NCBI RefSeq assembly: GCF_014358075.1
Contig: NZ_JACONT010000029.1
Location: forward strand, 1-55,169
DNA length: 55,169 nt
From: Sphingomonas albertensis
GTDB lineage: Bacteria; Pseudomonadota; Alphaproteobacteria; Sphingomonadales; Sphingomonadaceae
Direction: 5' to 3'
Of the stretch, positions 49,493 to 55,169 are shown piece by piece. The translations under genes and the position numbers were made by a program. Each line of letters begins with the position of its first letter. Within the stretch, counting starts at the first letter, position 1. Below the pieces are notes generated by a model that ran no database searches, was not told where the DNA came from, and was given only the letters and a program-made list of their open reading frames with translations.

Positions 49493-50880
49493 GGCTGTCC
49501 GCCGCCACGATCGACCGGCTGCCGACGAATGTCGCGCGGCCGGACTATGACCGGATGGGCCAGCGTATCGGCATCGTCCATCTCGGCATCGGCGCCTTCA
49601 TGCGCGCGCATCAGGCGATGTTTACCGACCGCGCCATGGCCGCAGGCGACCGGGATTGGAGCATCGTCGGCGCATCGCTGCGATCGCCGGCCGTCCGCGA
49701 CATGCTGGTTCCGCAGGACGGCCTGTTCACGGTGACCGAGAACGACGCGGGCGGCACGCGAACGCGGCTGATCGGGTCGGTCCGCGACGTGGTAGCCGCA
49801 TCGGGCGCGAACGATGATCTCCACCGCGCGCTCGTATCGCCAGACACGGCGATCGTGACCATGACCGTGACCGAGAAAGGCTATCATCGTCGTGCCGACG
49901 GATCGCTCGACCTTGCCGCCGTGGAGCGGGCGGGCGGCACGCTCTACCACCACCTCGCGCGCGCATTCGCCGGTCGCCGTGATGCCGGTATCGGTGGAAT
50001 GACGTTGTTGTCGTGCGACAACCTCGCAGACAATGGCGGCATGCTCGCGAGCGCGCTCGGCGCTTGGCTCGATCACGTCGATCCCTCGCTCGGCAGCTGG
50101 TTCGCAGGCGAGTGCACCTGCCCGTCGACGATGGTCGACCGCATCGTGCCCGCCGTCACGCCCGCCGATCTCGACGCGGTCGAGGCGACGCTAGGCCTCC
50201 GCGACGAGGCCGCGATCCTGACCGAGCCCTTTGCCCAATGGGTGATCGAAGACGATTTCGCGGGCCGCCGTCCACGCTGGGACGCGGTCGGCGCACAGAT
50301 CGTCGCCGACGTCGGGCCGTATGAGACGGCCAAACTGTGGATGCTCAACGGCGCGCATTCCGCGCTCGCCTATCTGGGACTGCAAGCCGGCCTGCATTAC
50401 GTCCACGAAGCGATAGGCGATCCCGCGATCGGTCCAAGCGTGGAGCGACTGATGCGCGATGAGGCGGCGGCAAGCCTCGATCCTGCGCCGGGGCAAGACC
50501 TTACCGCTTATGCCGACGCGTTGCTGGCCCGCTTCGCCAATCCAACGCTGCGCCATGCCCTGCGCCAGATCGCCAGCGACGGATCGCAGAAGATCCCGCA
50601 GCGCTGGCTCGCCTCGCTCGAAGCCAATCGCGAGCGCGGACGGACCTGTCCGGAAACGCTGTCGGCGCTGGCCGCGTGGATGCTGCACGTCCGTGGCGAT
50701 GGCAGCCCGGTCGACGATCCGCGTGCAGCAGAGCTGGCGGCGGCGTGGGATTCGGCAGGTCGCGACGGCATCGTCGACGCAGTGGTCGGCGAGCGCGGTC
50801 TGCTGGCCGGCATCTGGCGTCCGCGCGTGCAGGACCGCGCGATACTGGCCGAGACACTGGCAGCATTCGACAGACGATAA
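49489..50880 (+). CDS. uxuB: D-mannonate oxidoreductase (fructuronate reductase)
   Basis: A 463-residue NAD-dependent enzyme of the long-chain mannitol dehydrogenase family, interconverting D-fructuronate and D-mannonate. Cofactor region IGIVHLGIGAFMRAHQA; catalytic stretch FAQWVIEDDFAGRRP and KLWMLNGAHSALAYLG, containing the K-x(4)-N-x-x-H active site. GTG 49489 overlaps the uxaC stop (GTGA); the frame is open upstream but only as overlap with uxaC. It completes the glucuronate to 2-keto-3-deoxygluconate route with UxaC and UxuA. KdgK and KdgA are not in the window. Confidence 0.93.
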   Translation: MRLSAATIDRLPTNVARPDYDRMGQRIGIVHLGIGAFMRAHQAMFTDRAMAAGDRDWSIVGASLRSPAVRDMLVPQDGLFTVTENDAGGTRTRLIGSVRDVVAASGANDDLHRALVSPDTAIVTMTVTEKGYHRRADGSLDLAAVERAGGTLYHHLARAFAGRRDAGIGGMTLLSCDNLADNGGMLASALGAWLDHVDPSLGSWFAGECTCPSTMVDRIVPAVTPADLDAVEATLGLRDEAAILTEPFAQWVIEDDFAGRRPRWDAVGAQIVADVGPYETAKLWMLNGAHSALAYLGLQAGLHYVHEAIGDPAIGPSVERLMRDEAAASLDPAPGQDLTAYADALLARFANPTLRHALRQIASDGSQKIPQRWLASLEANRERGRTCPETLSALAAWMLHVRGDGSPVDDPRAAELAAAWDSAGRDGIVDAVVGERGLLAGIWRPRVQDRAILAETLAAFDRR

Positions 50881-50910
50881 AAGCGGACAAACCGCGAGGG
50901 GAGAGCGAGC

Positions 50911-52203
50911 GTGGACGGTTCAATACAGGCGACGAATCCCGGCCCGCAAAAGGCCGGCGGCAACGTCCGCTGGGTCATCTGCGCGTTGCTGTTCTTCGCG
51001 ACGACGATCAATTACATCGACCGCCAGGTTATCGGCATCCTCAAGCCCACACTGCAGGGCGAACTCGGCTGGTCCGAGGTCGACTATGGCATGATCGTCT
51101 TCTGGTTCCAGGCTGCCTACGCGATCGGCCTGCTTGCCTGTGGGCCGATCATCGACAAGGTCGGGTCGAAGATTGGCTATGCCGCAGCGATCACGGTGTG
51201 GAGCCTCGCCGCGCTGGTCCACGCCTTCGTCCGCAGCCCCGGCGGTTTCTCGGTCGCGCGCTTCGCGCTGGGGCTCGGCGAGGCCGCGAACTTCCCGGCG
51301 GCGATCAAGTCGGTCGCCGAATGGTTTCCGAAGAAGGAACGCGCGCTCGCGGCCGGCATCCTGAACGCCGGCGCCAATGTCGGCGCGATCGCCACGCCGA
51401 TCGTCGTGCCGATCATCACGCTCGCCTATGGCTGGCGCGCGGCGTTCATCGTGACGGGGATGCTCGGGTTCGTCTGGCTTGCGGCGTGGCTGATCTTCTA
51501 CCGCGCGCCCGAGCACCATCCGCGGGTCTCGGCACAGGAGCTTGCCTATATCCGTGCCGATCAGGACAACGACGCGGGCACTGCACCGATCCCGTGGCGT
51601 CGCCTGTTCCGCTATCGCGGCACCTGGGCCTTCGTTACGGCGAAGTTCCTGACCGATCCGGTCTGGTACCTCTTCCTGTTCTGGCTGCCGGATTTCTTTG
51701 CCAAGCGCCACGGCCTCGACCTCAAAACCTTCGGCCCGCCACTGATCGCGGTCTATTTGCTGGCGGACGTCGGCAGCATCGGCGGCGGCTGGTTGTCGTC
51801 GGCGTTGATCAAGCGCGGATACAGCGTCAACGCCGGCCGCAAGTTGGCGCTGCTGGCCTCTGCCATACTGGTACTGCCGATCATGCTGGCCAGCACCGTC
51901 TCCAGCCTGTTTGCCGCAGTTGCGATCATCGGCGTTGCCGCAGCCGCGCACCAGGGGTGGTCGTCGAACCTGTACACGATGGTCTCCGATACCTTTCCGA
52001 AGAGCTCGGTCGCCTCCGTCATGGGCATCGGCGGTGCCGCGGGGGCGGTCGGCGGGATGATCATGGCACGCTATGTCGGGCACGTGCTCGAAACGGTCGG
52101 CAGCTACGTCCCGGTATTCATCTGGGCCGGCATCGCGTATTTCATCGCCCTCGCCATCGTCCATCTTCTGCTGCCGAACCTGGAAGAGGCGAAACCGAAC
52201 TGA
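50911..52203 (+). CDS. MFS hexuronate transporter (ExuT-like)
   Basis: A 430-residue permease of the anion:cation symporter (ACS) family with 12 predicted helices, relatives of which bring in glucuronate and galacturonate. Typical ACS stretches are FFATTINYIDRQVIGILKP at helix 1, GLGEAANFPAAIKSVAEWFP at helix 4 and GILNAGANVGAIATPIVVP. The start is GTG 50911 behind GGGGAGAG. It is the last gene of the uxuA-uxaC-uxuB operon, 30 bases after uxuB. Confidence 0.92.
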   Translation: MDGSIQATNPGPQKAGGNVRWVICALLFFATTINYIDRQVIGILKPTLQGELGWSEVDYGMIVFWFQAAYAIGLLACGPIIDKVGSKIGYAAAITVWSLAALVHAFVRSPGGFSVARFALGLGEAANFPAAIKSVAEWFPKKERALAAGILNAGANVGAIATPIVVPIITLAYGWRAAFIVTGMLGFVWLAAWLIFYRAPEHHPRVSAQELAYIRADQDNDAGTAPIPWRRLFRYRGTWAFVTAKFLTDPVWYLFLFWLPDFFAKRHGLDLKTFGPPLIAVYLLADVGSIGGGWLSSALIKRGYSVNAGRKLALLASAILVLPIMLASTVSSLFAAVAIIGVAAAAHQGWSSNLYTMVSDTFPKSSVASVMGIGGAAGAVGGMIMARYVGHVLETVGSYVPVFIWAGIAYFIALAIVHLLLPNLEEAKPN

Positions 52204-52221
52204 CGTCGTGCAGGGGGCGTC

Positions 52222-52405
52222 ATTCCGATGATCGGACCGATTATCGCAGGCGTGCCGGCTGTACGTTGGCCTTCACGGTCTCACCCGCAACGCAGCGGGC
52301 ACCCTGTTCGGCTTCCTCGGCGTGCTGCTCGCCGCCCCGCTGACCGTCGTCATCTATGTGTGTGCGCTGCTCGGCGAGAACATCAAGGTTGCGGGTAACG
52401 CGTGA
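52222..52405 (+). pseudogene. Remnant of an AI-2E-family transporter
   Basis: The stretch just after the MFS gene encodes pieces of the C-terminal half of an AI-2E (PerM/DUF20) permease spread over three frames. IPMIGPIIAGVPAV is in one frame (from 52222). LAFTVSPAT follows in a second (from 52266). GTLFGFLGVLLAAPLTVVIY and the rest up to TGA 52403-52405 are in a third (from 52298). In intact relatives these blocks occur in this order in one protein, with about 40 residues between the last two that are missing here. The N-terminal two-thirds are absent. It is a decayed gene, not expressed as such. Confidence 0.7.
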
Positions 52406-52516
52406 TCGGTCGTGTTTAACCCGCTGTGGGCGAGGGCGGGAACCACCACCATCGCTCCCAAGGTCAGTACTAAAACCTGCGCGACGCTAACGCGGCTCCA
52501 GGATCCGATCGCCCGG

Positions 52517-53215
52517 CTACCGGGCTTCGCCGGTATCGCCGACATTGCCCTCGTCCGAACTTCCGCCCGCTGCCATACCACCGCCGCTGCCGCCGCCACC
52601 GCCTCGACTACCGCCACCACCCGATTGTTTGTCACGCGCCCCCTGGCCGCGCGTGCCTGCACCGGAAGGTCGCGTCGGTCCCTGCGCCGGAAGCACGAGG
52701 TCCTGGGGAATGGGCTGCAGATCCAAGGCCTCGCGCACGAAGTTCCGGAGCGAGATCACAAGATCGTGCGTCGGCACCGGGCGCCCGGCGACCAGTTCGT
52801 CGGCTGCGCTTGCGGCGAGCCGCACCTGCTCGTCCGTACCCAGCAGGATGATATCGGAGAGCGCTGCTTCCACCGCGTCCCGGATCCGCCGACCACGCTC
52901 CGACCCGGCCGCAGCCTCCAGATCAAGGCTTGCATCGGGGGCCGATACGGGGTCGCTGCCGCGCTTCCGGAGATCGCGCAGATGTGCAGGGTCGACGGTG
53001 AGGTTCCCGGTGAACGATCCCCCCAACGTCTTGTAGGCCGCGATCAGGGTGCGCAGGCGTTCGTTGATCTGCCGGTTCATCCGCTCGCGACGCTGCTGGA
53101 TCGTCATCATCGTCAGTAGCCGGATGCCGACACCCATCAGCGTCACCAGCGCGAGCCCGAACAGCGTTGCCAGGACGCTCTGCCAGGAACTGAAATCGAT
53201 GTTCCGCATGCCCAT
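52517..53215 (-). CDS. Unknown membrane-anchored protein with Gly-rich tail
   Basis: A 232-residue protein I do not recognise. One membrane helix lies near the N-terminus (about residues 12-35, VLATLFGLALVTLMGVGIRLL). A basic helix follows (QQRRERMNRQINERLRTLIA), then a soluble helical part with ALSDIILLGTDEQVRLAASA and HDLVISLRNFVREALDL. The last ~50 residues are Gly/Ser-rich (GGGGSRGGGGGSGGG). The start at ATG 53215 follows AAGGAG; ATG 53209 is the alternative. It lies downstream of the K+ channel gene on the same strand, 220 bases away. Confidence 0.7.
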   Translation of the reverse strand: MGMRNIDFSSWQSVLATLFGLALVTLMGVGIRLLTMMTIQQRRERMNRQINERLRTLIAAYKTLGGSFTGNLTVDPAHLRDLRKRGSDPVSAPDASLDLEAAAGSERGRRIRDAVEAALSDIILLGTDEQVRLAASAADELVAGRPVPTHDLVISLRNFVREALDLQPIPQDLVLPAQGPTRPSGAGTRGQGARDKQSGGGGSRGGGGGSGGGMAAGGSSDEGNVGDTGEAR

Positions 53216-53435
53216 TCCTTCATTCTCCTTAGGGACGACGCGGTAAGCCGGCTTCAGCGCGCCCGACGCCCCGGATGTTGCTCCGGTCAACGGTTATGCC
53301 GCTGACAACGCACGGCTGACGCTTGGAGTAGGTGCCTGCATTGCCGTCCGCCGATCCGGCCTGACCGTCGTAGTTCGCATCCATTGACCCCGATCGGCGG
53401 GCAGAACGGCTAATGAAATCGCCGCGCTATTGGCG

Positions 53436-54458
53436 TCAGCGCCGAGGGACAACCTCGACGATGATGTCGCCCGCTTCCAGACGGGCGGCCTCGGGTTCCC
53501 AGAAGCAAAAGTTCTGATGCCCACGATAGATGCGATGACCGAGCCCGGTGGTGATGTCGGCAAGCGACTTGCCCACTTCCTCCGCGGAGACTTCCCGTTC
53601 GCGCAGGACGACACGCCCGCCGGATGCAGCGAGATCGGCCATGTATTCGGCGGTATGGGCACCGTGCGTGGATCCGGCGAGCAGCAGACCCGCAAAACTG
53701 GCCGGGTTGATGACCACGTCCGCCCCTGCCTGGCGGGCGATCGCTTCATTGTCCTCCGATCGGATCACCACGCTGATCGGGAGATCGGGCGCGATCCGGC
53801 GCGCCGTCAGCACGATGAGGATCGAGGTATCGTCGCGACCGGCAGAGACGATGAGCGCGCGGGCCTGGGAGAGACGAGCCGCCTCCAGCGCCGCGTTGCG
53901 CGTGGCGTTCCCCTCCATCACTGTCGTGCCGCAACTCTCCGCCGTGCGTAACGCCGCGGCGCGCTCGTCGACGACCACGATCGTGCCCGGATCGGCACCG
54001 CGACGGATGAGTTCACTTACGGCCTCAGAGCCGCTCGTGCCGAAACCCGCGACCACGACATGGCCTTCGAGGTGCCGCTGGATCACCGACATACGCCATT
54101 TCTCCCACACGCCCTTGAGCAGAAAATCATACGCGGTACCTAGAAAGATGAGCCATACGAAGAGCCGTATCGGCGTCACGACGAAGGTGTCGAACATCCG
54201 CGCCTGTTGGGTCACAGGCACGATGTCGCCGTAGCCGACGGTCGTCACGGTAATCATCGTGAAATACAGGATGTCGGCGAACGTCACGGGCTCGCCCGAA
54301 TTCTGCCGCAGGCCCTCGCGATCGAACCAATGGACCGCGAGCGCGATGCCGATCAGGGCCAGCGCGACCAACGCCCGCCAGGACAAGGCCAGCCACGCCG
54401 GGGTTCGGCTCTGACGGCGCAGGCGATAGTGCACCGTGTCTGCATCGTCGGTGTGCAT
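53436..54458 (-). CDS. Two-helix potassium channel with RCK/TrkA-N domain
   Basis: A 340-residue ion channel subunit of the Kch/MthK type. Two membrane helices (about 28-46 and 93-112) flank a pore loop with selectivity filter TVGYGD (73-78). A TrkA-N (RCK) domain follows from about 130, with the Rossmann stretch HVVVAGFGTSGSEAVSELI and an acidic ligand in VVVDERAAAL. A short TrkA-C-like end closes the protein. The ATG at 54458 follows AAGAGA. It would be a tetrameric K+ channel gated by a nucleotide or ion bound to the RCK ring. The 220 bases before the next gene (53216-53435) hold no supported feature. Confidence 0.92.
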   Translation of the reverse strand: MHTDDADTVHYRLRRQSRTPAWLALSWRALVALALIGIALAVHWFDREGLRQNSGEPVTFADILYFTMITVTTVGYGDIVPVTQQARMFDTFVVTPIRLFVWLIFLGTAYDFLLKGVWEKWRMSVIQRHLEGHVVVAGFGTSGSEAVSELIRRGADPGTIVVVDERAAALRTAESCGTTVMEGNATRNAALEAARLSQARALIVSAGRDDTSILIVLTARRIAPDLPISVVIRSEDNEAIARQAGADVVINPASFAGLLLAGSTHGAHTAEYMADLAASGGRVVLREREVSAEEVGKSLADITTGLGHRIYRGHQNFCFWEPEAARLEAGDIIVEVVPRR

Positions 54459-54793
54459 GCCATCTCTTGCATCGCCGCAAAGCAGCTGTGAAGCTACGAT
54501 CCGTCCAGGATCGGTGCAAGGCGCCGGCATATGGCGGGGTCATCCAGCTAGAGTAGGTGGGGCGGCGCCTTAGCGAAAAGCCAAGCTGACACGCCGGCGA
54601 GGCCGGTTTGCGGTCGCAGACTGAGCGCTCCTCCCGTTGCGCGCGAAATGCCTCCGAGCCGCTCGGCCGACCGGCGATAAGCGGTTCGTCGTGCGAGGCT
54701 GTAGAGCGAGCGCAAACCGACCCGAACCGGTCTGGACGCCGGATTGCCCACGTTCCACGACGGTCGCCTACCGGGGGCCCGGAGATAGTAAGC
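54459..54793. other. Gap between K+ channel gene and terminal small ORF
   Basis: No intact gene is seen in these 335 bases. The stretch contains the promoter side of the leftward channel gene and a possible degraded kinase fragment listed separately. Confidence 0.5.
54548..54721 (-). pseudogene. Possible remnant of a histidine-kinase ATPase domain
   Basis: The minus strand encodes VGLRSLYSLARR followed by ERLGG and, at the end, GLAGVSAWLFAKAPP before TAG. Intact kinases of one hybrid group end with GLGLYSLARR-EALGG-GS-FWF-P in that order. The match is short, and the middle is expanded and irregular, so it may be chance. Confidence 0.25.
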
Positions 54794-55030
54794 GTGTTGA
54801 AAACGATGTTGAACATGCCCGCCAAGCTGATGCGGGAAGCGAACGGGGATGACGACGCGGCGCAAGAGCATGAACCGGTCGCGTCGGGATCGCTCGTGCA
54901 GATGGTAGAGGCATTCACCGCGCTCGATCCTGCCGAGGTCGAAGGGCTGGTCATCAAATGCGCGGGTCGCGACCGGCCAATCACGTCGGCGGAGGTCCGC
55001 GACCTGCGACTGACCGCTGCGGCGGTTTAG
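54794..55030 (+). CDS. Small protein of unknown function
   Basis: A 78-residue frame starting at GTG 54794, nine bases after GGAG; the ATG at 54806 is an alternative. The sequence is soluble and acidic in the middle (NGDDDAAQEHEP) with a helix-forming part (LVQMVEAFTALDPAEVEGL). No family recognised. The remaining bases to the window end (55031-55169) show no feature I can support. Confidence 0.45.
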   Translation: MLKTMLNMPAKLMREANGDDDAAQEHEPVASGSLVQMVEAFTALDPAEVEGLVIKCAGRDRPITSAEVRDLRLTAAAV

Positions 55031-55169
55031 GGTACCGGCCGGAGCGTTGGCGAGGATCCCGAGTCAGCCAGCGCGGTCACGCTGATCGAGCGAACGACGC
55101 GTTCAAGACCTAAGCTTGCACGTCAATCAAGCGCGGTCCGTTAGACGACGGTGTCTACGCGCCCCGTAG

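Noticed and set aside
52354..52545. Minus-strand frame of 63 codons with a signal-peptide-like segment (VAQVLVLTLGAMVVVPALA)
   Set aside because: It overlaps the end of the 232-residue gene and is antisense to the AI-2E remnant; a hydrophobic run can arise by chance as the complement of a membrane-protein fragment. No ribosome site.
1..55169. CRISPR arrays, tRNA or rRNA genes, insertion sequences, prophage or secondary-metabolite clusters
   Set aside because: No repeat-spacer pattern, no tRNA-like sequence, no transposase or integrase reading frame and no assembly-line enzymes were seen on reading both strands.

Overview
The window looks like chromosomal DNA from a Sphingomonas-like alphaproteobacterium. 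This is inferred from the high GC, tightly packed operons with ATGA/GTGA/TTGA overlaps, four large TonB-dependent receptors (one of the Xanthomonas/Caulobacter type), many Tat-exported enzymes and a glucuronate catabolic locus. I saw no rRNA, tRNA, CRISPR array, insertion sequence or prophage. Almost every base is assigned to a recognisable gene; the longest gaps are about 330 bases.

Layout. (1) 1-6.1 kb: a secreted fasciclin protein; a cysteine-free OxyR-like LysR regulator; and a three-gene operon for an ABC-type membrane protein, an HlyD adaptor and a TolC-like outer-membrane protein. Every catalytic motif of the ABC nucleotide-binding domain is destroyed. OxyR-type ATAG/CTAT sites lie before the regulator and before the operon. 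(2) 6.3-10.6 kb: a TonB receptor followed by a Tat-exported PhoD phosphodiesterase. (3) 10.7-15.0 kb (minus): a two-subunit molybdenum hydroxylase with its own three-haem cytochrome c and a small Glu/Gly-rich exported protein, then a PiuC-type hydroxylase (plus). (4) 15.8-20.3 kb (minus): a double permease, an ATPase and an OprB porin in one coupled operon, with a possible 46-codon leader and no binding protein. (5) 20.5-23.2 kb: an RcnR/FrmR-type repressor behind a perfect operator, then lysA at the end of a four-gene operon. (6) 23.4-30.1 kb: a phosphate-scavenging locus (TonB receptor, Tat-exported phospholipase C, DeoR/GlpR-like repressor, DUF5690-type membrane protein) with a Pho box in the divergent promoter. 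(7) 30.4-32.6 kb: a siderophore receptor behind a Fur-like box. (8) 32.8-52.2 kb: a carbohydrate-utilisation island. It holds a GH5-like enzyme; a six-gene minus-strand operon (DUF1080 3-keto-glycoside hydrolase, three exported Gfo/Idh/MocA oxidoreductases, an ApbE flavin transferase, a GH92 alpha-mannosidase); an FCD-type GntR regulator; a large TonB receptor; and uxuA-uxaC-uxuB plus a hexuronate transporter. (9) 52.2-55.2 kb: an AI-2E transporter remnant, an unknown membrane-anchored protein, a two-helix K+ channel with RCK domain, and a small unknown gene.

How the parts fit. Two loci (2 and 6) pair an outer-membrane receptor with a secreted phosphoesterase, which suggests capture of organic phosphate. 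Locus 8 combines capture of glycans, oxidation and hydrolysis of sugars outside the cytoplasm, and conversion of glucuronate to 2-keto-3-deoxygluconate. TGGTC-containing inverted repeats occur in three of its promoters, suggesting one regulon under the GntR protein. The most unusual item is the ABC/HlyD/TolC operon with the ATPase-dead ABC protein, next to an OxyR paralogue that cannot use the classical cysteine switch.
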